Source: Bacteroidota bacterium (GTDB lineage: Bacteria; Bacteroidota; Bacteroidia; B-17B0; Aurantibacillaceae). From it: a DNA stretch of 40,068 nt. Where the stretch lies: assembly GCA_003153315.1 (NCBI GenBank), contig PLYA01000016.1:1906-41973 (forward strand), read 5' to 3'. The notes below the pieces were generated by a model, which made no database searches, had not been told where the DNA came from, and saw nothing but the letters and a program-made list of their open reading frames with translations. This document shows positions 6,908 through 17,426 of the stretch, piece by piece; positions within the stretch are counted from its first letter, which is position 1, and every line of letters starts with the position of its first letter. A program made the position numbers and the translations under genes.

Positions 6908-8560
6908 ATGATGAAGAAACTATGTACCCTTTTGGCCTTAGTATTTTGTTTCAATGGGAAGGCGCAAACCTGGCAATGGGCTAAGAGTGGGGTAAGTTCA
7001 ACAACCACTGCTACAAGTGAAGGTTATAGTGTGGCAACAGATAAGTTAGGAAATGTTTATGCAACAGGGTTTTTTAGCTCGCCTTCTATAACTTTCGGAA
7101 CGTATACCCTTACCAACATGGGGACTAATAACGGAGATGTTTTTCTTACAAAATATGATGCGAATGGAAATGTACTATGGGCAAAGAGTGGCGGAGGAAT
7201 AGATGCTGATTTTGGTCACTGTGTAACAACAGATGCTTCGGATAATGTTTATGTAATGGGTTATTTTTTTTCTCCTACTCTTGTGTTCGGCACTTATACC
7301 CTCACCAATACTGGAAATAGTAGTATCTTCCTTGTTAAATATAGCCCAACCGGTACAGTATTATGGGCTAAAAACTCATTTGGAACAGGAGGGTGTGAAG
7401 GTTATGGGGCAGCGACAGATGATTTTGGTAATATCTATATTACAGGAGATTTTGGTACTTCCCCCATCACTTTTGGTACATATACCATTAGCCCTTCAGG
7501 TACTTTGAATCTCTTTCTTGCTAAATATGATTCTTCTGGTAATGCACTTTGGGCTAAAAGTGCTACAGGTTCAACTTATACTTGGGGTAATAGTGTTGCA
7601 ACAGATGCTTCTGGTAACATTTATATAACAGGTAGATTTAATTCACCCTCTCTTACTTTTGGAACGTATACAGTTACTAACGCTGGAACGGAAAGTATCT
7701 TTCTTACGAAGTATGACGCATCTGGTAATACGCTTTGGGCTAAAGGTGCATTAGGTGCGGGTACCATTATTGGTAATGGTTTAACTACAGATGCTTTAAG
7801 TAATATTTATTTAACAGGAGGGTTTAACTCATCTTCCTTTACTATTGATACATATACTCTTACAAATACTGGAAGTAATGATGCTTTTATTGCCAAATAT
7901 GATGTTTCAGGGAATTTGCTTTGGGCTAAAAGTGGAGTTGGTGCAGGTTATGACGCTGGTTATAATATAGCAACAGATACATTAGGTAATGTATATATGG
8001 CGGGTAGTTTTTCCTATGGGAGTGTAAATTCAATTACGTTTGGCACAACTACCTTACCCTTTCCTTCTGGTGGTACTGACCCAATGTTTGTTGTTAAATA
8101 CACTTCATCAGGTAATCCAATTTGTGCTTTAGGGTTAGGAAGTGGTGGAGATGATGCCTGCGGAGTTGCAACTGATGTTTCAGGTAATGTCTTCGCTGGT
8201 GGCGACTTTATGATGAATCCTTTTATTGTTGGTACTACTACATTATCTCTAAGTGGGCAAGAAGATGTTTTTGTAGCAAAAGCAAACTTTAATTGTCAAC
8301 AAACTGGCATTGAAGAATTAAATAATAACGAGATAGTAAATATTTACCCCAACCCCAACAATGGCAGTTTTGTATTAGAGCCAAGTAGCGCAACCAAACA
8401 AACCATGCAGGTTTATGATGTAAATGGTAAACTTGTTTTAAGCCAAACTATAAACGGCACAACAAGTGTTGATGCAAATGCTTTAAATGAGGGGGTATAT
8501 AATATAAGTCTGCAAAGCAATGAGGGTGTGGTAAATAAGCGAATAGTAATAGTTAAGTAA
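6908..8560 (+). CDS. T9SS-exported SBBP-repeat beta-propeller protein
   Basis: A 550-residue secreted protein. The signal peptide starts MMKKLCTLLALVFC and ends at about KAQT. The body is at least seven repeats of roughly 55 residues with SITFGTYTLTN, FLTKYDANGNVLWAK and ATDxxGNVYxTG motifs, typical of the SBBP (seven-bladed beta-propeller) repeat. Residues from about 475 form a type A T9SS C-terminal sorting domain: IYPNPNNGSF, VYDVNGKLVLSQ, GVYNISLQSNEG and a basic end VNKRIVIVK. It is therefore expected to cross the outer membrane through T9SS and be anchored or released there. Its ligand is unknown. The next gene follows after 17 bp and shares nearly the same signal peptide and sorting domain. 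Confidence 0.93.
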   Translation: MMKKLCTLLALVFCFNGKAQTWQWAKSGVSSTTTATSEGYSVATDKLGNVYATGFFSSPSITFGTYTLTNMGTNNGDVFLTKYDANGNVLWAKSGGGIDADFGHCVTTDASDNVYVMGYFFSPTLVFGTYTLTNTGNSSIFLVKYSPTGTVLWAKNSFGTGGCEGYGAATDDFGNIYITGDFGTSPITFGTYTISPSGTLNLFLAKYDSSGNALWAKSATGSTYTWGNSVATDASGNIYITGRFNSPSLTFGTYTVTNAGTESIFLTKYDASGNTLWAKGALGAGTIIGNGLTTDALSNIYLTGGFNSSSFTIDTYTLTNTGSNDAFIAKYDVSGNLLWAKSGVGAGYDAGYNIATDTLGNVYMAGSFSYGSVNSITFGTTTLPFPSGGTDPMFVVKYTSSGNPICALGLGSGGDDACGVATDVSGNVFAGGDFMMNPFIVGTTTLSLSGQEDVFVAKANFNCQQTGIEELNNNEIVNIYPNPNNGSFVLEPSSATKQTMQVYDVNGKLVLSQTINGTTSVDANALNEGVYNISLQSNEGVVNKRIVIVK

Positions 8561-8577
8561 CCAATAAAACAAACAGA

Positions 8578-10863
8578 ATGAAAAAACTATGTACCCTTTT
8601 AGCCTTTACTTTTTGTACAAACATCCACGCACAGACCATTATAAAAGCCTTTGCAGGTAATGGTACAGGTGGATTTAACGGAGATGGTGGCCAGGCCACA
8701 GCTGCTGAATTTTACGAACCAACAGGCATAGCGGCAGATATGCAAGGCAATGTATATATTGCAGATTGGGGAAATAATAGAATACGTGTAGTAAATACCA
8801 ATGGAATCATTAACACCTTTGCTGGAAACTCTTCAGGTGGTTTTAGTGGGGATGGTGGACCGGCTGTAGCAGCTGAATTGTATTATCCGTCAGGTGTTGC
8901 CACAGATGCCATGGGCAATGTATATATTGCCGATGCAGCTAATAACAGAATACGTATGGTAACTACTGCTGGCATTATAAGCACCATAGCAGGCAGTGGC
9001 CCCATAGGGAATGGGGCCGGGGCGTATAATGGAGATGGCGGGCCTGCTACTTCAGCTCAGCTTAATTTTCCTATAGGCGTAGCTATAGATACAGTAGGAA
9101 ATATATACATTGCAGATTGTCATAACGGTGCAGTACGAAAGGTAAATACAGCTGGCATAATCAGTACCGTAGCTACTAGTTTGGACAGTTACGGTACTAT
9201 TGTTAGTATAGCTACAGATGCATTAGGTAATGTTTATTTTAATGATTGTACTACTACACAATATTTGATACGTAAGATAAACACCTCGGGTAGTATCAAT
9301 ATCGTAGCCTATGGAAATACTGGTTACAGTGGAGATGGAGGGCCTGCTACTGCAGCTAATTTGAATTATCCGCAGGGTTTAACAACAGATGCTCAAGGTA
9401 ATTTGTATATTGCGGATAAGGGAAACTACAGGATACGTGTAGTAGACACGGCGGGCATCATAAACACTTTTGCCGGAAATGGAACATTTGGCAATAATGG
9501 AGACGGCGGCCCTGCAACAGCAGCAGAATTATATGAACCATATGGTTTAGGTACTGATGCATTAGGGCATATTTATATGACGGATTATTACGTTAGCCGT
9601 ATACGGATCTTAACCCCTCCATGCCCAACCGTTACCTTAAGTATTACAGGTAATGACACGATATGTGCAGGAACAACCACTACTCTTACTGCAAACGGAG
9701 CAACAAGCTATACCTGGAGCAATGGCACTACAACTGCCTCTATTGCCATAAACCCAAGTGCAGATACGGTGTACTTTGTGAAGGCTTCAAGTGGAGGAGG
9801 ATGTATTAATTATGATACGGTTTCTGTTACCGTAATTCCTACAAGTTTAACTCCATTTACAAATTCTTATACGTTATGTTCCGGTGGTTTTGATACACTG
9901 GGTGTAAATGGTGCCAGTACATATACCTGGGTACCCTCAACTAACTTAAGCAACGCCAATAGTGCAACGCCAATAGCTAACCCTACTGCCACTACCATAT
10001 ATACAGTAACCGGCACCAATGCTTGTGGTAATAGCTCGCCTTTAACCATTATGGTAAATATAAACCCTACGCCAACCTTAAGCATACTATCTATAACTGG
10101 AGATAGTATCTCTTGTGGTGATACTGTAATACTTTATGTAATGGGGGCAAATACCTATACTTGGGCGGCTGCAAATGCCATAACCAGTCCAAATAGTGTG
10201 AACCTAATAGCAACCCCAACTACAACAACTATTTATACCGTTACCGGTACTAATATATGCGGTATGAGCTCAATGGCAACTTACACAGTTACATTTAGCA
10301 ATGGAATATTACCTAAAGATAGTTTTTACATACTGCCTGATTCTATTCCTCACTTTTGGGATTTATATGTGTATTACTCAGCTAACGTAGTTAATGCACG
10401 TTGGTATTGGGGAGATGGTACTGATACCTTAGCTCTTTATCCTAATCATAACTACAACACACCGGGTAATTATAATATATGTGTTACAGTTTATAATGGT
10501 TGTGGCGACTCTTCAAGTTTTTGCCAAAACGATACGGTTTACCGTGCTTCTAATAGTACAATGGTTTATATAAATGTAGATAGCAGCAGTGCACATACAA
10601 CAGGCATAAAGCAAATAAATAGCATCAATGAGAAGCTAAACATTTACCCCAACCCCAACAACGGCAGTTTTGTTATAGAGCTACAAAATACATTGTACAA
10701 TGTACGTTGTACCGTGTACGATGTGAATGGTAAAATGGTATTAAGTCAAACCATAAACGGTAAAACAACTATAGATGCCGGCAGTTTATATGAGGGTGTG
10801 TATAATATAAGCCTGCAAAGCAATGAGGGTGTGGCAAATAAGAGAATGGTTATAGTGCGTTAG
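8578..10863 (+). CDS. T9SS-exported NHL-repeat protein with Ig/PKD-like domains
   Basis: A 761-residue secreted protein with signal peptide MKKLCTLLAFTFC…HAQT. Residues about 20–345 carry five to six NHL repeats, each with GNGTGGFNGDGGxATAAEL, PTGIAADMQGNVYIAD and NNRIRVV-type motifs, folding as a propeller. Residues about 350–570 carry two to three Ser/Thr-rich Ig-like modules (TLTANGATSYTWSNG, TYTWVPSTNLS, IYTVTGTNACG). About 590–670 resembles a PKD domain with RWYWGDGTDT and HNYNTPGNYNICVTVYNGCGD. The last 75 residues are a type A T9SS sorting domain (IYPNPNNGSFVIEL, GVYNISLQSNEGVANKRMVIVR). NHL proteins of this kind are surface or extracellular; substrate binding is not predictable. It is probably cotranscribed with the SBBP protein upstream. 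Confidence 0.93.
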   Translation: MKKLCTLLAFTFCTNIHAQTIIKAFAGNGTGGFNGDGGQATAAEFYEPTGIAADMQGNVYIADWGNNRIRVVNTNGIINTFAGNSSGGFSGDGGPAVAAELYYPSGVATDAMGNVYIADAANNRIRMVTTAGIISTIAGSGPIGNGAGAYNGDGGPATSAQLNFPIGVAIDTVGNIYIADCHNGAVRKVNTAGIISTVATSLDSYGTIVSIATDALGNVYFNDCTTTQYLIRKINTSGSINIVAYGNTGYSGDGGPATAANLNYPQGLTTDAQGNLYIADKGNYRIRVVDTAGIINTFAGNGTFGNNGDGGPATAAELYEPYGLGTDALGHIYMTDYYVSRIRILTPPCPTVTLSITGNDTICAGTTTTLTANGATSYTWSNGTTTASIAINPSADTVYFVKASSGGGCINYDTVSVTVIPTSLTPFTNSYTLCSGGFDTLGVNGASTYTWVPSTNLSNANSATPIANPTATTIYTVTGTNACGNSSPLTIMVNINPTPTLSILSITGDSISCGDTVILYVMGANTYTWAAANAITSPNSVNLIATPTTTTIYTVTGTNICGMSSMATYTVTFSNGILPKDSFYILPDSIPHFWDLYVYYSANVVNARWYWGDGTDTLALYPNHNYNTPGNYNICVTVYNGCGDSSSFCQNDTVYRASNSTMVYINVDSSSAHTTGIKQINSINEKLNIYPNPNNGSFVIELQNTLYNVRCTVYDVNGKMVLSQTINGKTTIDAGSLYEGVYNISLQSNEGVANKRMVIVR

Positions 10864-10920
10864 GGCGCATATCTTTCGTTAAGCCTCCCCATAGCAATAG
10901 TAAATTATACTACATTTGCT

Positions 10921-10928
10921 TATATTTG
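10921..10928 (+). promoter_or_regulatory. −7 box upstream of the LRR gene
   Basis: TATATTTG matches TAnnTTTG, 21 bp before the ATG at 10950; a second match, TACATTTG, is at 10911–10918. The TTG at 10926 that would extend the reading frame is the end of this box, which argues that 10950 is the true start. Confidence 0.5.
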
Positions 10929-10949
10929 TTTAAACACAACAACAAGCAG

Positions 10950-11954
10950 ATGAAGAGTAAGTTAGGGTTTATAAATTATAAAGCTGTGTTGCTTTTATTT
11001 ACCCTTTATTATGTAACATGCAACATTTCCAGTGCCCAAACCTACGTTACCATTCCTGACCCTAACTTTGCGGCTTATTTAAAATCCATAGTGCCCTATG
11101 CCATGAACAATGGGCAATTAAACACCGGTAGCCCTGCCGTTACTACTCTAACTAACATGACGGTCAATAATAAGAATATTACAAATCTGTCTGGCATACA
11201 ATACTTCACTTCACTTACCTGGCTTAGTTGTTATGGCAATCAGTTAACAGGCCTGCCCATACTACCGCCACTCCTTACCCACTTGTGGTGTGGCAATAAT
11301 GCCTTAACAAGCTTAGATGGTTTGCCCAATACGCTTAACTATTTGCAATGTAGTTTTAATAAGATAAACAGTTTTACTGATTTGCCCGATTCGTTGGTAT
11401 ACTTTAGTTGTAGCAATAATATGCTGGGTAGTCTTCCGTCATTTCCAAAATCGCTTGAGTCGTTAGAGTGCAGTAATAATTCGATTTCAACCTTGCCTGA
11501 GTTGCCTGCTTCGTTAAAAAAATTGTTGTGCGATTATAATCAGTTAACTGTACTGCCTGCTTTGCCTAAAGGACTCAGGTATTTGTTTTGTAATAACAAC
11601 AAACTAAAGAATATAGATAAACTACCCGATTCATTAACCACGTTATATTGCAGCAGTAATAATTTAAAGAGACTACCCGCTTTGCCTAAAGCCATGCTGG
11701 TTTTAACCTGCAATAAAAATAGTTTAATAAGTCTGCCTCATTTGCCCGATTCATTACAGGTATTGTATTGTGCAGGTAATATTATAACTGATTTGCCCTA
11801 TTTGCCTTCTAATCTTTCTTTTATAGATGTATCAGGTAACCCGTTTAAATGCCTGCCAAATTATATCAGAGCATTGGGAGAAGACACCACAAAGTACCCC
11901 CGTTGCCAAATAAACGAACGAGAGTATTCTCCCATTAATAGGGATAAGAAGTAA
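10950..11954 (+). CDS. Secreted leucine-rich-repeat protein (LPX/YopM-type repeats)
   Basis: 334 residues from the ATG at 10950. After a short basic start, a hydrophobic helix (AVLLLFTLYYVTC) leads to a likely signal cleavage near SSAQ. Residues about 40–90 are a cap region with DPNFAAYLKSIVP and VTTLTNMTVNNKNITNLSGIQ. Then come about ten 20–21-residue leucine-rich repeats of the form LPxLPxSLxxLxCxxNxLxx, the pattern of the bacterial YopM/IpaH LRR class. Such repeats make a curved protein-binding surface; the partner is unknown. Unlike the two genes upstream there is no T9SS sorting domain. The C-terminal 40 residues (from about FKCLPNYIRAL) resemble an LRR cap and end in a basic tail. Confidence 0.88.
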   Translation: MKSKLGFINYKAVLLLFTLYYVTCNISSAQTYVTIPDPNFAAYLKSIVPYAMNNGQLNTGSPAVTTLTNMTVNNKNITNLSGIQYFTSLTWLSCYGNQLTGLPILPPLLTHLWCGNNALTSLDGLPNTLNYLQCSFNKINSFTDLPDSLVYFSCSNNMLGSLPSFPKSLESLECSNNSISTLPELPASLKKLLCDYNQLTVLPALPKGLRYLFCNNNKLKNIDKLPDSLTTLYCSSNNLKRLPALPKAMLVLTCNKNSLISLPHLPDSLQVLYCAGNIITDLPYLPSNLSFIDVSGNPFKCLPNYIRALGEDTTKYPRCQINEREYSPINRDKK

Positions 11955-11963
11955 GAGAAAAAG

Positions 11964-11993
11964 AAAACCCCTAATGTTTCCACTAAGGGTTTC
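11964..11993. terminator. Possible bidirectional terminator between LRR gene and gyrA
   Basis: AAACCC at 11965–11970 pairs with GGGTTT at 11987–11992 around a 16-nt loop. It lies between convergent genes. The stem is only 6 bp, so this is a weak call. Confidence 0.35.
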
Positions 11994-12013
11994 CGTTATG
12001 CATCTAAATTGTT

Positions 12014-14539
12014 TTATTCAGCGCTTGTACCTTCAGGTGCTTCTGGAGTTGGAGTAACATCGGTATCCTCTGTGGTATCTTCAATTACTTCATCTTCATG
12101 GTCAACTTTGGTTACCGCTGCAATAGCATCAGTTTCATCAATATTAATTAAACGTACGCCTTGTGTAGCTCTGCCCATCACGCGCAATGTACTTACCGCC
12201 ATACGAATGGTAATACCTTCTTTGGTAATAATCATTAAGTCGTTGGCATCAGTAACAGATTTAATGGCTACCAAGTTTCCGGTCTTCTCGGTAACATTAA
12301 TGGTCTTAACACCTTTTCCTCCGCGGTTGGTAATACGGTATTCATCAATATCGCTGCGTTTACCATAACCTTTTTCAGAAACAACCAGCACGTTTGCACT
12401 CATATCGTTAATGCAAATCATACCTATTACTTCGTTCTTTTCTCCTTCGTCATCGTTCAAATCAATACCAATCACACCCGAAGCATTTCTTCCCATAGGG
12501 CGTACTTTCTCTTCGTTAAAGCGGCAAACTTTACCCAACTTGGTAGCTATCATAATCTCGTTAGTACCGTTTGTTAAGGCAGCTTCCAATAACTGGTCGC
12601 CTTCGCGGATAGTGATAGCATTAATACCGTTGGAACGTGGGTTAGAATAAGCTTCTACTTTGGTCTTTTTAATGATACCATTTTTAGTACAAAGTATAAT
12701 GTGGTTGTTATTAATAAACTCCTCATCCTCTAACGATTTAATATTGATATAAGCTTTTACTTTATCATCTGCCGGAATGTTCAGTAGGTTCTGAATAGCT
12801 CTTCCTTTGGATGTTTTATTGCCTTCGGGTATCTCATAAACTTTTAGCCAGAAACAACGCCCTTGCTCGGTAAACAGCAATAAATAGTTATGGGTTGAAG
12901 CCATAAACATGTGCTCAATAAAATCTTCATCGCGGGTAGATGAACCTCGGGAACCACGTCCGCCACGGCGTTGAGATTTATATTCATCCAACGTAGTACG
13001 TTTGATATAACCCATGTGAGAGATAGTAATAATCACACTCTCATCGGCAATCATATCTTCCATACGGATATCATCTCCGCTATATACTATTTCTGTTTTG
13101 CGGGCATCTCCGTATTTCTCTTTTATTTCAAGCAATTCGTCTTTAATGATTTTCATACGAAGCACTTCATCCGCTAAAATGTTTTTAAGGAAATCAATAT
13201 GCTTCATTAGCTCTGCAAACTCTTCTCTTAACTTACCAATTTCAAGTCCAGTAAGTGCACGTAAACGCATATCTAATATAGCACGAGACTGCACTTCAGA
13301 TAAACTGAATTTGCTCATCAATTCTTCACGAGCAATATCAGGGCTTTCGCTTTCGCGAATAATTTTAATTACGGCATCAATATTATTGATGGCAATAATT
13401 AAACCTTCTAAAATGTGTGCACGCTTCTCTGCTTGTGCTAAATCGTATTTAGTACGGCGAACAACTACTTCATGCCTGAATTCCACAAAATGATGAATCT
13501 GATCTCTTAGGTTCAACATCATTGGGCGTCCACCCACTAAAGCAATATTATTTACCGAGAAGGAAGTTTGTAGCGGAGAATATTTATAAAGGTTGTTAAG
13601 TACAACGTTGGAAATGGCATCGCGTTTTAGGTCATACACAATACGCATACCATCACGGTCGCTTTCATCACGTATGCCGGAAATACCTTCTATTTTCTTT
13701 TCTTCGCAAAGCTCCCACTGACGTTTAATCATTTCAGCTTTGTTCAGCTGGTAAGGGATTTCATTCACAACAATACGTTCACGGTCTTTGGCAGTTTCTA
13801 TTACTGCTTTAGCACGCAATACTATACGTCCACGACCTGTTTCAAGGGCATCTTTTACACCTGCATAACCATATATAATGCCACCCGTAGGGAAATCAGG
13901 AGCTTTTACAAAAGCCATTAAGCCTTTTACGTCAATATTCTTATCATCAATATAAGCACAGCAGGCATCAATAATTTCTGAAAGATTGTGCGGAGCCATA
14001 TTGGTAGCCATACCAACGGCAATACCCGAAGCTCCGTTAACCAACAGGTTAGGTATTTTAGAAGGAAGTACAGTTGGTTCAGTTAAAGAATCATCAAAAT
14101 TAGGACGGAAGTCAACAGTATCTTTTTCAATATCATTCAGCATTTCTTCTGCTATCTTGCGAAGACGAGCTTCTGTATAACGCATAGCAGCCGGTGGATC
14201 TCCATCAACCGAACCGTAGTTACCCTGCCCATCAACCAAAGGGTAACGTAAGCTCCAGTCTTGAGCCATACGTACCATAGTATCATAAACCGAGCTATCT
14301 CCATGAGGATGATATTTACCTAAAACCTCACCTACAATACGTGCTGACTTCTTATAAGGGCGATTGTGCATAACCCCAAGTTCCAGCATACCATATAATA
14401 CACGGCGATGCACAGGTTTTAAACCATCTCTTACATCAGGTAACGCACGCGATACAATAACCGACATCGAATAATCGATGTAGGCTGTTTTCATTTCATC
14501 TTCAATGTTAATAGGGATAATTTTTTCTCCGTCTGCCAT
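12014..14539 (-). CDS. gyrA: DNA gyrase subunit A
   Basis: GyrA makes and reseals the double-strand break while gyrase adds negative supercoils. At 841 residues it has the full family length. The N-terminal winged-helix domain contains the catalytic tyrosine Y121 in [10 protein letters not shown]. The quinolone-determining stretch reads [17 protein letters not shown], with the usual serine (S82) and aspartate (D86), so no common resistance change is present. The GyrA box QRRGGRG near residue 530 opens the C-terminal pinwheel and separates gyrase from topoisomerase IV ParC. The protein ends in an acidic, Thr/Pro-rich tail. It is divergent from clpC, with a 279-bp gap. Confidence 0.97.
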   Translation of the reverse strand: MADGEKIIPINIEDEMKTAYIDYSMSVIVSRALPDVRDGLKPVHRRVLYGMLELGVMHNRPYKKSARIVGEVLGKYHPHGDSSVYDTMVRMAQDWSLRYPLVDGQGNYGSVDGDPPAAMRYTEARLRKIAEEMLNDIEKDTVDFRPNFDDSLTEPTVLPSKIPNLLVNGASGIAVGMATNMAPHNLSEIIDACCAYIDDKNIDVKGLMAFVKAPDFPTGGIIYGYAGVKDALETGRGRIVLRAKAVIETAKDRERIVVNEIPYQLNKAEMIKRQWELCEEKKIEGISGIRDESDRDGMRIVYDLKRDAISNVVLNNLYKYSPLQTSFSVNNIALVGGRPMMLNLRDQIHHFVEFRHEVVVRRTKYDLAQAEKRAHILEGLIIAINNIDAVIKIIRESESPDIAREELMSKFSLSEVQSRAILDMRLRALTGLEIGKLREEFAELMKHIDFLKNILADEVLRMKIIKDELLEIKEKYGDARKTEIVYSGDDIRMEDMIADESVIITISHMGYIKRTTLDEYKSQRRGGRGSRGSSTRDEDFIEHMFMASTHNYLLLFTEQGRCFWLKVYEIPEGNKTSKGRAIQNLLNIPADDKVKAYINIKSLEDEEFINNNHIILCTKNGIIKKTKVEAYSNPRSNGINAITIREGDQLLEAALTNGTNEIMIATKLGKVCRFNEEKVRPMGRNASGVIGIDLNDDEGEKNEVIGMICINDMSANVLVVSEKGYGKRSDIDEYRITNRGGKGVKTINVTEKTGNLVAIKSVTDANDLMIITKEGITIRMAVSTLRVMGRATQGVRLINIDETDAIAAVTKVDHEDEVIEDTTEDTDVTPTPEAPEGTSAE

Positions 14540-14764
14540 AGTTAATTATAGATTTATTTTCTTGTTTAGTTGCAGAATGTCATGTTTGTAGGTTGTTTTG
14601 TCATGTTTAAGAATAAGCCTATAAATCAGTAATTCTGCCACTCAATAAATATTTAATGGGGAAGTGAAGATACTGATAAATAAGGGAATATACCTATATA
14701 CTTATCAACATTTGTCTTGTTGAAAAATACTCAGGAAATAAGCCGGATTACCCGTTTTGAGGTT

Positions 14765-14772
14765 TACTTTTG
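14765..14772 (+). promoter_or_regulatory. −7 box upstream of clpC
   Basis: TACTTTTG fits TAnnTTTG and lies 46 bp before the clpC ATG. The same sequence with the same following bases (TGAAATTGG) also precedes arfB at 21163. The −33 element is not clear. Confidence 0.4.
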
Positions 14773-14818
14773 AAATTGGCATAATATCTGTAACTTAGCA
14801 GTAACTAAAAATAAATTT

Positions 14819-17383
14819 ATGGAAGCAAAATTTTCGCCCCGTGTAAAAGAAGTGATTAATCACAGCAGGGAAGAAGCATTACGTTTGGGGCATGATTATA
14901 TAGGCTTAGAGCATTTAATGCTTGGCATGATTAGGGAAGGAGAGGGTCTTGGTTTAAAGCTACTGAAGAACATGAATGTTAACATGACAGAGCTACGCAA
15001 GAACATAGAGCAATCTATTTCGGTACCGACTCGTAAAGTAAATAATCTGGCTAATATTCCTTTGTTGAAACAAGCAGAGCGTGCTTTAAAGCTTACTTAT
15101 TTAGAGGCTAAGATATTTAAGGCATCTGAAATAGGCACAGAGCATTTGTTGCTTTGTATATTAAAGGACAATGATAATGTAGCTACCAAAGCATTATTAA
15201 AATTTGGTGTGGATTATGATGCCTGCAAGGCAGAGTTAGATGAGTACTTAAAGAACCCTACTAAAATGGAAGGACCAACCCCATCTGATGATGATGATGA
15301 TGCAGATGCAGCCGGAATAAGTGGCAGTGGTGGAAGTGGAGCACAAAAGAAACCCGGAGAAAGCAAAAGTAAAACACCTGTGTTGGATAATTTCGGGAGA
15401 GATTTAACCAAGATGGCTGAAGACGGGAAACTTGATCCTATTGTTGGAAGAGAAAAAGAAATAGAACGCGTATCGCAAATATTATCCCGTCGTAAAAAGA
15501 ATAATCCCATCTTAATAGGTGAACCAGGTGTTGGTAAATCTGCCATTGCAGAAGGTTTAGCATTACGTATTGTACAACGTAAAGTATCCCGCGTATTATT
15601 TAATAAACGGGTAGTTACTTTAGATTTAGCTTCTTTGGTTGCAGGAACTAAATACCGCGGACAGTTTGAAGAGCGTATGAAAGCGGTGATGAATGAGCTT
15701 GAGAAATCGCCTGATGTTATTTTATTTATTGATGAGATACATACTATCATAGGTGCAGGTGGTGCAAGCGGTTCGTTAGATGCTAGCAACATGTTTAAAC
15801 CGGCATTAGCTCGCGGAGAAATACAATGTATTGGTGCTACTACTTTAGATGAATATCGTCAGTATATAGAAAAGGATGGGGCTTTAGAGCGTCGTTTTCA
15901 AAAGGTACTAATTGAGCCTGCTACTATTGATGAAACTATACAGATACTTCAAAATATTAAGTCTAAGTATGAAGAGCACCATAATGTAACCTATACTCCC
16001 GAAGCTATTAAAGCGTGTGTATTATTAACCCAGCGTTATATTACCGACAGGCATTTACCTGATAAAGCTATCGATGCGTTGGATGAAGCAGGTTCTCGTG
16101 TTCATATAACTAATATAAACGTTCCTAAAAATGTATTGGAAATTGAGCAAAAAATTGAAGATATAAAAGAACAGAAGAATCAGGTTGTTCGTAATCAAAA
16201 ATATGAGGAAGCTGCAAAATTACGCGATGTGGAAAAGCAATTATTAGCTCAATTAGATGTAGCTAAAAAAGCGTGGGAAGAAGAAACCAAAAATAACCGT
16301 GTAACTGTAACAGAAGATAATGTTGCCGAAGTGGTTGCTATGATGACCGGTGTTCCAGTACAGCGTGTTTCTCAAAACGAGAATGCTAAGCTGGTAAATA
16401 TGGGGACAGAGCTGAAAGGTAAAGTTATTGGGCAGGATGAAGCAGTTGCTAAAGTGGTAAAGGCTATTCAACGTAACCGTGCCGGATTGAAAGACCCTAA
16501 TAAGCCAATTGGTTCTTTTATTTTCTTGGGACCTACAGGGGTTGGTAAAACACAGTTAGCCAAAGTTCTTTCTAAGTACTTATTTGATAATGATGATGCG
16601 CTAATACGTATTGACATGAGCGAGTATATGGAGAAGTTTGCTGTAACTCGTTTGATTGGAGCCCCTCCGGGATATGTTGGTTATGAAGAAGGCGGGCAAC
16701 TAACAGAGAAAGTTCGTCGCCGTCCATATGCTGTTGTGTTGTTGGATGAAATTGAAAAAGCGCACCCTGATGTATTTAATATGTTGTTGCAAGTGCTTGA
16801 TGATGGTTTGTTAACTGACAGTCTTGGTCGTAAGATTGATTTTAAGAATACTATTATTATTATGACCTCTAACATTGGTGCTCGTCAGTTAAAAGATTTC
16901 GGACAAGGAGTTGGTTTTGGCACTCAAGCTAAAGCAGACAGCGTGGAAGACCATACCAAAGGTGTTATTGAAAATGCTTTAAAGAAAGCTTTTGCGCCTG
17001 AGTTCTTAAACCGTATTGATGATGTGGTGATATTTAATCCGCTTGATAAAGACGGTATCCATAAAATTATTGATATTGAACTAAAAAGCCTTTACGGACG
17101 TATCAATAATCTTGGTTATCAGGTTAAATTAACCGATGCAGCTAAAGATTATATAGAAGAGAAAGGTTATGACCCTCAGTATGGTGCCCGTCCGCTAAAA
17201 CGTGCTATACAAAAATATGTGGAAGACCCATTGGCAGAAGAGATGATTAAGAACCCCATTTCTGAAGGAGATATTATCGAAATAGACTTTGATAAAACTA
17301 AAAAAGAGATAGTGGTTAATATCAGCAAACCAAAAGAGGTAAAGACCAAAAAGAAAAAAGACGAACCTAAAGATGAACAATAA
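14819..17383 (+). CDS. clpC: ATP-dependent Clp protease ATPase subunit ClpC
   Basis: An 854-residue Hsp100/Clp ATPase that unfolds proteins and feeds them to ClpP. The N domain (about 1–150) has two Clp_N repeats (SREEALRLGHDYIGLEHLMLG and LTYLEAKIFKASEIGTEHLLL). An acidic/Gly linker follows. The first AAA+ domain has Walker A GEPGVGKSAIAEGLA and Walker B ILFIDEIHT. The short ClpC-type middle domain carries a UVR-like coiled coil (KYEEAAKLRDVEKQLLAQL). The second AAA+ domain has GPTGVGKTQLAK and VVLLDEIEKAH. The loop GVGFG in the second ring matches the ClpP-binding loop of ClpC, and the short middle domain separates it from the disaggregase ClpB. The C-terminus is lysine-rich. A clear terminator follows. 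Confidence 0.96.
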   Translation: MEAKFSPRVKEVINHSREEALRLGHDYIGLEHLMLGMIREGEGLGLKLLKNMNVNMTELRKNIEQSISVPTRKVNNLANIPLLKQAERALKLTYLEAKIFKASEIGTEHLLLCILKDNDNVATKALLKFGVDYDACKAELDEYLKNPTKMEGPTPSDDDDDADAAGISGSGGSGAQKKPGESKSKTPVLDNFGRDLTKMAEDGKLDPIVGREKEIERVSQILSRRKKNNPILIGEPGVGKSAIAEGLALRIVQRKVSRVLFNKRVVTLDLASLVAGTKYRGQFEERMKAVMNELEKSPDVILFIDEIHTIIGAGGASGSLDASNMFKPALARGEIQCIGATTLDEYRQYIEKDGALERRFQKVLIEPATIDETIQILQNIKSKYEEHHNVTYTPEAIKACVLLTQRYITDRHLPDKAIDALDEAGSRVHITNINVPKNVLEIEQKIEDIKEQKNQVVRNQKYEEAAKLRDVEKQLLAQLDVAKKAWEEETKNNRVTVTEDNVAEVVAMMTGVPVQRVSQNENAKLVNMGTELKGKVIGQDEAVAKVVKAIQRNRAGLKDPNKPIGSFIFLGPTGVGKTQLAKVLSKYLFDNDDALIRIDMSEYMEKFAVTRLIGAPPGYVGYEEGGQLTEKVRRRPYAVVLLDEIEKAHPDVFNMLLQVLDDGLLTDSLGRKIDFKNTIIIMTSNIGARQLKDFGQGVGFGTQAKADSVEDHTKGVIENALKKAFAPEFLNRIDDVVIFNPLDKDGIHKIIDIELKSLYGRINNLGYQVKLTDAAKDYIEEKGYDPQYGARPLKRAIQKYVEDPLAEEMIKNPISEGDIIEIDFDKTKKEIVVNISKPKEVKTKKKKDEPKDEQ

Positions 17384-17392
17384 AAAATAAGT

Positions 17393-17417
17393 AAAGGGGG
17401 CGAAAGTCCCCTTTTTT
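17393..17417 (+). terminator. Intrinsic terminator after clpC
   Basis: AAAGGGG at 17393–17399 pairs with CCCCTTT at 17408–17414, followed by a run of T. It ends 10 bp before the next start codon, so HMG-CoA lyase expression depends on readthrough or on a promoter overlapping the hairpin. Confidence 0.75.
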
Positions 17418-17426
17418 ATATACACT

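Noticed and set aside
12009-14180. Plus-strand reading frames of 64–131 codons inside gyrA
   Set aside because: They are antisense to strongly conserved gyrA sequence and show no own motifs.
12014-14539. Quinolone-resistance change in GyrA
   Set aside because: The determining stretch keeps the common Ser and Asp residues.
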